Source: Pseudopithomyces maydicus (lineage: Eukaryota > Ascomycota > Dothideomycetes > Pleosporales > Didymosphaeriaceae). Taken from it: DNA of 64,000 nt. The stretch is from NCBI GenBank assembly GCA_026873275.1, contig JANTUC010000016.1:434001-498000 (forward strand), given 5' to 3'. This document shows positions 54,735-64,000 of the stretch, one piece after another (positions within the stretch are counted from its first letter, which is position 1; each line of letters begins with the position of its first letter). The translations under genes and the position numbers were made by a program. A model generated the notes under the pieces. That model was given only the letters and a program-made list of their open reading frames with translations. It ran no database searches and was not told the origin of the DNA.

Positions 54735-57387
54735 GGTTTGGGAGTAGGAGTGATCTTGGAATAGTATTTGAGGCAAAGGGCTAGTCTTTCCCACAACACT
54801 TTCGTATGGAGAGCTTGGATAGATTATTGCTAGGCAGTGTGTAAGGAATACAAAAAAAGTGAGCTGTGTGTTTGTCGTTCGATGTGCTTGGCTTTTCAAC
54901 TGTGTATTCAATACAGGCGGCTAATAGCACGGATTCCACTCCTGGTTTGGAGCAGAGAGGAAGAATCGTGGTGGATGATCTTGATATAGCCGTGATGTTT
55001 CGGCTCGCTGTTCTGAAGAGGAAGCGTCCATGCTGTAAAGAGTCAATCCCGCCCACCCATCGAAGCGGTTCAGAATTTCCATAAAGGTCACGAAGAGACT
55101 GTTTCACAAATCAAATCAGATTCTACAGTACTACAGATAAACTTGTTCACATCCACTCTCAATTGGTGCTTCATTAGTGGTCGCCTCTCACACGATGCTC
55201 TACTTGTTGTCGTCTCTCACTTGCCTCTCACCTGGCACTCTACTGACCGTCGCCTCTGGTCGCTGCTGCCGCATTGGGCTTGTTTCTTCAGGTGAGAGAC
55301 GGGCACCAGCGGCTTCTCTCGGTAGCTGTCGGTCTTTTGAGGGCGGTGACAGGCGGCAAGTCCCAACAAGTTCGCGCAACTTGAACTCACCTGTCAACAA
55401 CACGTCACGTGGTTTACGCGAGGACCGTGCGCCGCAAACGCAGACAGTATAAATATCTGCTGCCCCCGCCCGCTTTCACTTTTTCTCTTCAGCCCACACT
55501 TGACTTTTCTGCTGAGCAGCTGCCAACGCGGCCCTCACAGGATCATCAGGTCTGAAGCTCCGTTCGCAAAACGTAAAGGTATGAACGCCATTCTCCCCAT
55601 CTCGGCGGTTTAAAAAGATCGGGAAAAACAATGCCATTGGTCGCAGGGCTTTCATGCTCAACGCACCATCGGGTAATCAGGAATCCTCTGCGATAATGCT
55701 TCGTACGATCCAACTTTGCCGCATCAGTCACCACAGAGGGAGGTGGGTGCGTCTGGATTCGTCCGTTCCGGCTGGCCGATTGTGGCAGCTGTGGTTTCTT
55801 TTGCGAATGAGTTGGCTCATCTCTTCGGAGGTGTGAATTTCTGGGCCTGAGAGGACTCTTTGAGACGGCGAGTGTAACTGGTATCGGCATCCGTGGTCGC
55901 TGTTATGACGGTCAGTCATGCACACCTTAGTCAAGAGGAGAGGCTAGATACACTCGTTAGGTCACGGCAGTGACGCGGCGTTAGCTCTGCTTTGTGGGCG
56001 GCGTCATCCTCATCGATACTCAACCCTTCCGAACAGACCGAACCTTCCTTCCTATTTGGTAAAAGGGATCATTTGCACGGTCCCCGGTATGCGACAGTTG
56101 GCTGCAGTGGCGAGGCCTCTATGGGATGCACACTTCACGGAGCTCCAGTCATCTGTCGCTTATCACCATGCAGTGGAACAGGGCTTGAGGTCGAGTGCTA
56201 TCATGCGTATCATTGCGTAAAGGCACATACAGGGAACTCTTCGGGAGCGTTCGATGGAGCAATCCTGGGAGGAAACTGTTTGGGGAGCCTGAAAAGGCAA
56301 TGTTCGGTCCTCAGCTCGCCCATTGGGGAGGTGTGAACTTGCCATTCTTTCGCGTCTGGCTCGTTACGACGGGTTCAGCCGATGTTTGGTACTTGCAGAA
56401 GCCGAAGCAATGGGAGGAATATCAGGAGCTGAGGTGGAGCGTGTGATCATGGCTCACTGTTTTTTCATCGAGTAGCAAGCCGGTGGCTGCGATCGAGGAA
56501 GGAATGAGCAAGAAGAGTTCTATTGAGTATGTATGTGAGGTGTTCTGTGTCGACTGTGTATGCAAAGAGTTGTGTGATCCACGGCGCCGAGTGGCGTGAT
56601 TGTGGTAGTAGATCACTTCAAGGGAATAAGATAGCCCGATAACGAGTATATAGTAAGCTTTGTACGTCTACTTAGAATTGGTGTCTATCTAACTAAGGGA
56701 CATGAGCCACGAAGTTGCCGTTTTCCGGTAGGGTTTGGTGTAGCTAGCTGTGACATGTAGCTGTTTCTCAACTAAGCAATACTGTGCCCTAGTCAGTCTT
56801 GAGGTCTTGTATTGAAGTCTATCGCTCCTCAGTAGGCACAAACTATTAGATCAGAATGATCTTATCCTCTCAGGAACGTAGGTGGCACGCAGATCTGAAG
56901 TTGGAGGTCCAAAGATGGTGTGAAATTAGCTAGTCAGCGGATTTCTTATGGCCTGGACTTGGATCTAGAATGTAGAAAATCACATGTCTCTAAGATAAGC
57001 AGTTGAAAAGCATGACATGTTGTTAGCGAAGAGGCTTCCCAGCACAAGGGAGTTTCATACATAAAGGTACTTCGTGGCCTTCATTTTGGTCACTGACATC
57101 CCTACCATACAACAGCCCAAGAGTATATAACCAAGAAGAGACAAGTATCCCTCCCATATCCGTACCTATACCAAGAAATCTGTTTGAGCCATCTTATCCT
57201 CCACCAAGTCATCCCTCTTGACATATATGCCAAATCCTCCATCAAAGCCCTCCCGTTCTCATCCCAAGCCCCAGTCTTCCAGGCCAAAAGGCAGTCCAAT
57301 CAAACCTGTAGACACAAAACCCAAGAACAACGGATATATATAGCCACCCTATCGCGATCAGTAACTTCGATAGCCGAATTCTCCCCA
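54735..57387. other. intergenic, one weak gene candidate inside
   Basis: About 2.65 kb between the convergent arrestin gene and the 57.4-kb paralogue. Only 56089-56446 shows some coding character and is listed separately. The stretch 55180-55280 is CTC-rich with loose short repeats. Nothing else seen. Confidence 0.5.
56089..56446 (+). other. weak candidate small gene or gene remnant
   Basis: Two adjacent short frames on the plus strand look coding by composition: one from ATG 56089 (beginning MRQLAAVARPLWDAHFTELQ) to a stop at 56218, the other ending at 56446 with aromatic-rich sequence such as FFRVWLVTTGSADVWYLQKP. A GTAAAG donor at 56216 and an AG acceptor at 56270 would join them in frame with a 55-bp intron, giving about 100 residues, but no good branch site is seen. 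The first frame is also open upstream of the ATG. No family recognised. It could be a real small gene, the end of a larger one, or a remnant. Confidence 0.25.
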
Positions 57388-58668
57388 CTACTCGCGTGGA
57401 GAGGTATTCGAAGACCCACTGGCAATCCTTCGCATCTTGCCCCATCCAACGCTCATCCGAGAAGTCATCTGCGACTTCCATGTCTTGCGAGACTTCTTTT
57501 CGCCGTGAACATGCTCCGCTTGAATAAGGCTGTCGTCCTCCTGCAGCTCCTGATCTGAGCTCTGGGTGGTCGTGTCGGCTAGACTTGCCTCTGCGATAGA
57601 TTCCGCATGCTCTCGTATCTCGACAATTTCTTCCAACGTGTGCTCTATCTTATGCGGTGGAGATGGAAGTATCATGGATTGCACACCCTGGAATGATTTT
57701 CCGTTTTTCTGTACAGCAGCAAGTAAACCACGATTGCTTCCCTTCCGGAGAAATGCCGTCCAAACAGCGTTGTCAAGTCTTCCCTTTCGCTCCAGCTCTG
57801 CCAGGCGCTGGGCAAGAACCCGCACTACCGCATCGTCCTCCACTAAGGAACAAGCCTCTGGTATAGTATGCGCGACAATCGCCTTCGCCTCGAGCGTTGT
57901 TGGCCTCCGCTGGCTGAGGCTCGCTGTGCATAGCGGTACAAAATGCGGCAAATACGTTTGCTCCATACCGAGTAGTTGCATCGCGACACGGATATCAAGG
58001 GCATCGATGAGCGCTGTGTATGCCTTTCGGTCGGCCATACAGTCGATCGGGCGGGGTTCTTCGTCCTGGAGTAACTGGCAGAGCCACAGTGTTATGGCGT
58101 GCATGGCCTTGGGTTTGAAATCCCCGTATGGGTTTGGAAGTACGAGCTCGTTTGAATGCGGGTTCTGTTCAAGGAAGGCGCGGATTGGAGGTGAGACGAT
58201 GGCCAGGATGAGTTTTGGCGTGAAAAAGTAGTTGTATTCCTGGGAGGGATCGCGCTGGTGGATGGATGTGCTCACTCCGGCGGCCGAGGACTGGGAGGCT
58301 TCTGGGTAAAGAGAGACTAGAGGGTTGACCTTTTGTGAGGCCGAGTCTTCTGGTCCGTCAGGTTCGTCTGGCCCATCTCGTTCGTCTGGCTTGTTTGGGT
58401 CCCCGGGTGCTAGCTCAGGCTCATGTGTTGACAGCGCGTGTTTGGTCTGACGGCCAACGGCCGGTATATTCTTGGCCAGGAGCAGACACGCATAACCTTC
58501 CCGTAAAAGCGCCTGGCGAATGGAAAAATCCCACTCAAGTATCGTTTCGTCGCGGCTGCTGAGTTCAGATATCGCGTATGCAATCTGTGCAGAGGGCGAC
58601 GAAGATTCGATGCAGCTGTGATGATCACGACCGCTATTATTTGCGTTCTCTTCAGCTCGTCCAATCAT
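57388..58668 (-). CDS. fungal hypothetical protein, paralogue A of a tandem pair
   Basis: Single exon, 426 residues starting MIGRAEENANNSGRD. I do not recognise the function. The conserved core (about residues 150-265) contains YFFTPKLILAIVSPPIRAFL, ELVLPNPYGDFKPKAMHAI and ALDIRVAMQLLGMEQTYLPH; the same three blocks in the same order occur in the gene at 60.1-61.2 kb on the same strand. The pattern of a strand near a proline-ended SPP turn, a helix, then a second helix pair is loosely like a BTB/POZ core, but this is only a guess. The N-terminal 140 residues hold a low-complexity DPNKPDERDGPDEPDGPED segment. The last 70 residues are acidic, then basic (KKSRKTWKSQMTSRM). Confidence 0.78.
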   Translation of the reverse strand: MIGRAEENANNSGRDHHSCIESSSPSAQIAYAISELSSRDETILEWDFSIRQALLREGYACLLLAKNIPAVGRQTKHALSTHEPELAPGDPNKPDERDGPDEPDGPEDSASQKVNPLVSLYPEASQSSAAGVSTSIHQRDPSQEYNYFFTPKLILAIVSPPIRAFLEQNPHSNELVLPNPYGDFKPKAMHAITLWLCQLLQDEEPRPIDCMADRKAYTALIDALDIRVAMQLLGMEQTYLPHFVPLCTASLSQRRPTTLEAKAIVAHTIPEACSLVEDDAVVRVLAQRLAELERKGRLDNAVWTAFLRKGSNRGLLAAVQKNGKSFQGVQSMILPSPPHKIEHTLEEIVEIREHAESIAEASLADTTTQSSDQELQEDDSLIQAEHVHGEKKSRKTWKSQMTSRMSVGWGKMRRIASGSSNTSPRE

Positions 58669-60106
58669 TTTGCCAGGGGGTAGTTGAGAGAAGCGTGTGT
58701 TGCTGTCGCGAGGGTGTGGTCACGGTGATGTTGAGACCGGCGTCGCGCAAGAGATCAGCTCGTTAAAGAGCCTTCAGAGTTGCTTTTAATGCTGCGCAGA
58801 GGCAGAGGGCATTTTCACTGAGCCCTTGGGTTGCCCATCTGATATACTGCAGCCGTAAAATACTGATGGCGTAGGTGCTTAGAGCACCTTTCAGGGAATA
58901 TGTCGAACGTAAAAGCTTATGAAGTATAAGTGTGAAGTCTGATGTTCTGTGGTTGACATACTTCTGGGGTTTCAACGTTGAACTTGTTTATCTTCACTTA
59001 TTTACAACACAGACAGGTTTGTCACCACAACAACGCAACATTTGCATTGCAGAGGATTATTCAAGTCGGAACCAAGACTTCATAACGAGACCCTATTTTT
59101 CCACAGAGTAATGCTCGCTAGAAATATAATTTCGCTCTCCAAATCGGGCGTTAATGATACCGAGTTTAAAAAAACTCCCAGGGAGCTTTCTCTATCAAGT
59201 CAAATCATTGTTCATAATGCATCATGAACTTCGTGAGCTTATCTAAGAAGTGACGAGATCACTGGATTAACCATCTGGAACGTTTTGCTTTGCCTTGATG
59301 AGAATCCGGCTTCGTTATTACGTCTTCCGTCTAGCAGTCTTTATATAACAATCTCGGGTCCGTAATCTTTCTCCTTGTATCATCATTTACTCATGATCTC
59401 CTTACCGAATCCATAACGCTTAATTGGGCTCGTATACAACAGATCAGGGATTACACATGGTAGAAGAGCTGTAACTATTTGCTTCTATTGTAAAGAATTT
59501 ATATGGAGAACACAGCTCGCGCCCATACCGTGCTTTTGAACAGCGTGATGAAGTGCAATGCGGGAGTACAACTTCAGCGGTGATGCAATGCTCGAAGTTT
59601 TTTGAAAAACGAAACCCTTAAGCCACTGATTTAGACTGTGAACTGCCACCTTGTGCCCCCTCGGCAAGGTCTCCAATACTAGCAAGTCACGCACCATGCC
59701 CTCCAAGTACATTATAAAGTGTCTGATTATGACCACAGTCGAACTATGACAATTAAGTAATCTCAGCATTTCTATCCATTTCAAACCCTATGAAGATGGC
59801 GACAGCCGAGGAACCTCGTCACTTGAGGTGATACATTCCTGATCTAAGTACCCACTGTCTTGGTCTGCCCTTACCCACTACAACAGTGCAAAGTAGCAAT
59901 CCAAACATACCTACAGCAGAGCAACGTTCGATCGCGCCTTATGACCCGCCCGAGACCTGGAAACTTCCCGCTTCATCTGTTCCTAATGCACCTCTTAGCT
60001 CAAAGAATCAAGCAACCAAACCGAGTTGAACCGCAACGAAGATGGAGCACAACAGGAATCGATGAACGGGCACTAATCCGGACAACTAGCCCTTGTCAGC
60101 GCCCAT
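58669..60106. other. spacer between tandem paralogues
   Basis: About 1.4 kb, AT-rich in the middle; must hold the promoter of paralogue A. No gene seen. Confidence 0.6.
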
Positions 60107-61180
60107 CTAGTTATCCTCATCTTCGTCCTCGCTAGCCTCGTCGTTCAAAACCCCGAACAGATTGCCCTTGCTATATGGCGACACGAAGGTCGACTCTACA
60201 GGGCTCTGGTTAGACTTTTGAGTGGTGGCGACGGTTAAAAGGCCCTTGTCAGTATTGCCGACCTTCTTGTTCTGCTGAACTTGACCTTGAGTCTTTCGAG
60301 CATTGTCGCGTTGCTTCCGAAGCTCCTTCACCTTGCTCGCGAACACAGCCTCGCCCATCTTCATCGCATTCGCAAACATCAAGTTGGAGTGGTCACCTAG
60401 GAACTTGAGCCACTCGGCGGGAAGCGCGTTCTTCTTCTTCACGACGACCATGTGGAAGGCCAGAGCGTCGACAACATCATCGCGGACGCCGATGATGGCG
60501 TGGTCGAGGACAAGGCGAGCCTCCTGTGTGGAAGGGACTCGGAAAACGGTGGAAGTCTTGGTAGGATCCATGGCAGAGTCGGGCGGGTACTCGAGGGTCG
60601 CCTTGTAGGTGGGGACGAAGTGATCGATGTACTGCTCTATGTCGAGAACCTGCATGGTCGTGCGGAGATACAACGCGCGCTCCAAGTCTACCATTGTGAG
60701 CTTCGGGGTGAGGTGCATCAGACGGATCTTGCCCAGCTCCTGCACCACGAGCGAAATCCGAAGCCAGTACGCAATCGCCTCTATGGCCCGAGCCTTGAGA
60801 AATGGTCCCTCGCAAACAAATTTGATAGCCTCGGGGTTCTGCTTGAAAAAGTCAGCCACGACAGGGGAGGCCACTATCATGGCAAGCTTGGGGGCCTCGA
60901 AGCTCCACCAAGTGTCTCCGGCTACATAAAAATTAGGGTTGAGTTTCGCTACAGGGTGGATACGCGGGTTACCCTTTCGAACGGCAAATGAAGCGCCGCC
61001 AGCTGCACCTAGGGTCTTGCGGGCGCTGAGAGACCAGGAGGTGAGATCGCGGCCGCGGTGCATGCTCTCTTGGACCTTGAGGATATTGTTGATCTTGACG
61101 GCCTGTGGGTCTTGCGAGCGGGCGCTGTTCTCCAGCTTGAGGGGCTTGTGGGTACCGCTGGTGTTGAGCCACTTCGACAT
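60107..61180 (-). CDS. fungal hypothetical protein, paralogue B of a tandem pair
   Basis: Single exon, 357 residues from ATG 61180 (MSKWLNTSGTHKPLKLE); the frame is open upstream, but that part reads as leader. Function unknown. The conserved core matches paralogue A: WSFEAPKLAMIVASPVVADF, FLKARAIEAIAYWLRISLVV and ALYLRTTMQVLDIEQYIDHF, each aligned in order. The shared signature is roughly L-x-x-x-M-Q-x-L-x-x-E-Q-x-x-x-x-H-F-V-P-x-x-x-A-x-L. A basic Lys/Gln-rich region (KELRKQRDNARKTQ) and an acidic C-terminus (ASEDEDEDN) follow. No signal peptide or membrane helix. The two genes are 1.4 kb apart and co-oriented, consistent with an old tandem duplication that has diverged strongly. Confidence 0.8.
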   Translation of the reverse strand: MSKWLNTSGTHKPLKLENSARSQDPQAVKINNILKVQESMHRGRDLTSWSLSARKTLGAAGGASFAVRKGNPRIHPVAKLNPNFYVAGDTWWSFEAPKLAMIVASPVVADFFKQNPEAIKFVCEGPFLKARAIEAIAYWLRISLVVQELGKIRLMHLTPKLTMVDLERALYLRTTMQVLDIEQYIDHFVPTYKATLEYPPDSAMDPTKTSTVFRVPSTQEARLVLDHAIIGVRDDVVDALAFHMVVVKKKNALPAEWLKFLGDHSNLMFANAMKMGEAVFASKVKELRKQRDNARKTQGQVQQNKKVGNTDKGLLTVATTQKSNQSPVESTFVSPYSKGNLFGVLNDEASEDEDEDN

Positions 61181-61894
61181 GATGGTGTGTGTTGGAAAAG
61201 GTAAGGAAAGTTTGGCAAGGTCTGATGGAATTGGAGCGAATGTATGGAGCAAGGGTGTGGAGCGAGGGTATGGAGCGATAGTACGAAGTAAGCGTATATA
61301 AAGACGCGTCTGACCGTTTGTCTGGGTAAGTGTGGTCAAGGTTGAGAGTTGTGTACACAAGGTGCTTAAAGCGGGTTTGGTACATCGAAGGGCGAGGTTT
61401 ATATAGTGGCAGATTAGGCACCTATCAAAAACTTATGGTAAACAAACGCACTTCCTAGTGGTTGAAGTGTTGAACTGACAGAAAATGGCAGTCACGGCAA
61501 GATTTAAGACATGTCTGTAAGTGTGGAGTTTTCCCACAGCTGGCTCTGGGATAGAGCCAGGCTACATAGTATCGTGACTCCTAATAGGTCGAGGAGACTA
61601 CTGTAGCTCGAGTCTTCCGACTTGCGTGTCTTACCAGGGCGATAACATAAATAACCGTAGTAACCTCGTTCACATGCAAGGCACACGGTAAATATATAGC
61701 TGGACGATATACCGAACACAAACAGTACACAGTAGGCAGTCACGACCTTGATTCAACCAAACACGGAAAGCGCGACACGCGTGTGCCCACCTCACACTCA
61801 GGGCCACCAGCTCGAGACTCAAGGCCCCACAGCAGCGACAGCTTTAGACCAGAATTCAGAAATATTCATCCAGCATCATTGCAACACTATCGTA
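61181..61894. other. intergenic between divergent genes
   Basis: About 710 bp carrying promoters for paralogue B (-) and the 61895 gene (+). No gene or clear element seen. Confidence 0.6.
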
Positions 61895-63294
61895 ATGCCC
61901 ATTTACCGCAGCATCAGCATAAAGCTGCACTCCCAGTTCGACATCGAAACCTACCCCGAATTCATCCCGCGCTCGCAATCCTACTACGCCTCCATAGGAC
62001 TAGAAGCCCCCGCAAATGCCCCTGTATTCGACGACGAACAAACATCTATATGCAACGTCTATGTACCAGTCTACCCGAACAGCCAGTTCTGGATCTCGTA
62101 CGCTATACTACCTCCCGTGCCGGACGACCAGCTCTTCCTGTTCAAGCTGTACATCAATGGCGCTCACGTGGTGAGCTGGAGCACGGGGAAGGAAGAGAGG
62201 TGGATGGGTAAAACGATGTTTGCGCTGTTTGAGATGGAGGATGACGATGGGAAGAAGAAGGTCGAGAAGCGGGTGTTGCTGTTTACTCCGCCCAAGGATG
62301 GGAGGTGGGGAGATGTTGATGACGTGTGGGATGAGAAGTCTTGCCTGGAGATTAGGGTGCATAGGGCGCTTGCGAGACAGAGGATCGAGAGGGTGGTTGA
62401 GGAATACGAGGCTACAGAGCTTGGGAAGTGTGAAAGGGGCATACGGTAAGTATCGGTGCTCCATGAGCGACACACTCATGGGAAGATGCTGACGGAAGTA
62501 GTCTCATGAGTGCTGGTCGCGCGGGATCAGAGCATCCGAAGCGGTTCTACAAGTTTGCGCTGGTAGATCCGGTCGACAAGCCGTTTGCCACGTTCCGTTA
62601 CCACTACCGCACATGGACACAAATACAAGAGCTGGGACTGTCAGAAGACGATGTGATGGAAGACGGCGAGTCGACCGCACTGTCTGTGATCGAGCCGGAG
62701 GATGTCAGTGTCAGCCAGTACAGCAGGGATGATGGTTTCGAGAGTGTCGTACAGCAAGATCCCAAGGACGTGTCACTCGAATCCCATGATGCTGCCAGCG
62801 ACACCCCGAGCAGTACCTTCATGACGGAAATATCTACAGGTAGCCCAAAGAAGCGCACTACCGGGCTTCGAAAGCGTCCAGAGTACAGCCCGCTCGCCCC
62901 ATCTCGGCTTGGCTCCAGTCGCGCTCCCACGCCCTACCGCCTCTCGGTCCCACCTTCCTGCAGACTCGATCCGCCTGAGAGCTCACAGCGACCCATGCCT
63001 CCGATTCCGTATAAGCATAGCGTACCTCAATCCCGTGAAACAGGCTATCGGCGTCAACCAGCCTATCCGTATCCGATCAACGATTGGGAGAGGAGGACGC
63101 CCAGCCCCGTGCAGTCGCTGAGGGAGACGATATCCACGCCAACGATGGAACGAAAGGTCAAGCGGGGATTCGCGCCAACTGGGTGGCTGAATGCCATTGG
63201 AAGTGCATGGCGGCGCCGGGCAACACCTACGTACCCATCGAGCGAGGACGATAGTAGGGCTGCGTCCAGGAACGACTCACGGGGTGTGCGCTAG
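61895..63294 (+). CDS. fungal hypothetical protein with N-terminal globular domain and disordered tail
   Basis: Two exons, 61895-62445 and 62502-63294, with a 56-bp intron; 447 residues starting MPIYRSISIKLHSQFDIETY. No known function. Residues 1-225 look folded: FDIETYPEFIPRSQSYYA, ICNVYVPVYPNSQFWISYAI, LFLFKLYINGAHVVSWSTGK, and after the splice the block HPKRFYKFALVDPVDKPFAT. The beta-strand-rich pattern and the V-x-x-W-x-x-G element suggest a surface-type sandwich fold (inference). I think similar proteins are frequent in Dothideomycetes, often annotated only as hypothetical. The tail (230-447) is low complexity, Ser/Pro/Arg-rich, with two PxxP stretches (PPIPYKHSVP). No signal peptide or membrane helix. 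Confidence 0.8.
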
Positions 63295-63683
63295 AAGCAT
63301 ATCTCCCATCATATGGGAGGTTCAGGGCACATGGCCACAGAGCGTGGACTGTAATTGTACTGCAGTGGCATAGACGAAGTATTCAAAAGATGGAAGGCGA
63401 CGATGGGTGTCGTCCAGGCGTGCATCGGATGGGAGCTAAGCCTGCAAGGCACCCTCGGCCCATTGGCTGCGTCATTCCACCCCGCAAGCCGCGCCCCTCA
63501 TCCAGAGCTCCCCCATGTTGGCTCCACAGCTCTAGCTCGCCTCCCGCATCCAAGCACAGACAGCTCTTCGAAGCTCACATGAACTTGTCATTGATGGCTG
63601 CGCAGTCGTGATAGTGTGTATAATAGACTTGTTCGTATCGTTCGTTCTTCCGTCCGTTGTTTTGTTCGCACCACACCCTCGCC
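63295..63683. other. intergenic upstream of the glutaminase
   Basis: 389 bp containing the glutaminase promoter. No clear TATA box. Nothing else seen. Confidence 0.6.
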
Positions 63684-64000
63684 ATGCACTTCACCACCGC
63701 CGTATCCGCAGCGCTGCTGGCAAGCGTCGCGTCCGCATCTACCCTCACACCGCCTGTCCTGCCATTGATCGTGAGAAACCCGTACCTGAGCACGTGGCTG
63801 GGAAATGCGCGAGATGAGCCGTGGTCAAAGTGGCCCATGTTCTGGTACGGCACAGAGGTATGCTTCCCTAGGCGCGTAGCTCTCCATCATCCTCACTGAT
63901 ATACCCCGATGTAGCTTGGCTTCAGCGTGATTGCACAGCTGCCCGATACAAAAGAAGCTTTTCCTTTGCTGGGCCGACCGCAGGATTCTTTGAACTCGCA
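63684..64000 (+). CDS. secreted glutaminase, GtaA type, N-terminal part (cut by window edge)
   Basis: Two exons are visible, 63684-63857 and 63915-64000, with a 57-bp intron; the gene continues beyond the window. The first 19 residues (MHFTTAVSAALLASVASAS) are a signal peptide. The mature start TPPVLPLIVRNPYLSTWLG and DEPWSKWPMFWYGTE is the hallmark opening of fungal GtaA glutaminases (N-terminal DUF5127-type region, then a glutaminase domain). These enzymes deamidate glutamine to glutamate outside the cell. After the splice the sequence reads LGFSVIAQLPDTKEAFPLLG, matching relatives. Catalytic residues lie outside the window. Confidence 0.88.

Noticed and set aside
55180..55280. CTC-rich short repeats as a possible minisatellite
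   Set aside because: Unit length is not constant and similarity between units is too weak to call.
1..64000. tRNA genes, rRNA, CRISPR arrays, LTR pairs or terminal inverted repeats
   Set aside because: Searched by eye for T-loop-like GGTTCGA patterns, long direct repeats and inverted ends; none convincing. A tRNAscan and self-alignment would be decisive.

Overview
The window is nuclear DNA of a filamentous ascomycete, most likely a Dothideomycete. Genes lie on both strands, are interrupted by short introns (46 to 153 bp, mostly about 50 bp) with GT...AG borders and CTRAC-type branch points, and include typically fungal families: HET-domain proteins, a UstYa-like (DUF3328) protein, a fungal rhodopsin-like receptor, an RBR ligase, an intradiol dioxygenase and a GtaA-type glutaminase. 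I support 27 protein genes, two of them cut by the window edges, plus one weak candidate. I found no rRNA, tRNA or CRISPR array.

Layout. 0-6.4 kb: start of a formyltetrahydrofolate deformylase (-), a fungal protein of a family usually mislabelled as a geranylgeranyl pyrophosphate synthetase (+), and a large multi-span membrane protein (-). 7.5-16.1 kb: accessory block, all on the minus strand: HET protein, GNAT acetyltransferase, second HET protein, FAD-dependent oxidase. 17-21 kb: conserved core genes: AIM24, eIF2-beta, and a probable Mim2 that shares a 316-bp divergent promoter with eIF2-beta. 21.5-34.3 kb: gene-sparse accessory region with a kinase, a single-domain protein derived from the copia protease region, a cysteine-containing secreted protein, a UstYa-like gene divergent from a tiny secreted peptide gene, a rhodopsin-like receptor and an F-box-like protein. 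35-40.3 kb: intradiol (catechol-type) dioxygenase, glycine-rich conserved protein, methionine-type permease. 40.2-42.5 kb: gene-free, with an AT-rich island that looks like a RIP-degraded repeat. 42.5-54.8 kb: RBR E3 ligase, Stm1/HABP4-type ribosome-binding protein, bZIP factor, a GC-rich gene-free stretch ending in a threefold 133-bp repeat, and an arrestin-domain protein. 57.4-63.3 kb: two tandem paralogues of unknown function and a lineage-type hypothetical protein. 63.7-64 kb: start of a secreted glutaminase.

The genes mostly act separately. Two local groupings are suggestive: HET/GNAT/HET (non-self recognition block), and UstYa-like plus small secreted peptide (possible RiPP-type pair).

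A striking property of the sequence itself: five genes, among them the conserved AIM24 and Stm1 genes, each need one missing base in a short G or C run (two in AIM24, six in all) to keep their frame. This looks like systematic homopolymer shortening in the assembly, so apparent frameshifts here should not be read as pseudogenes without checking reads.
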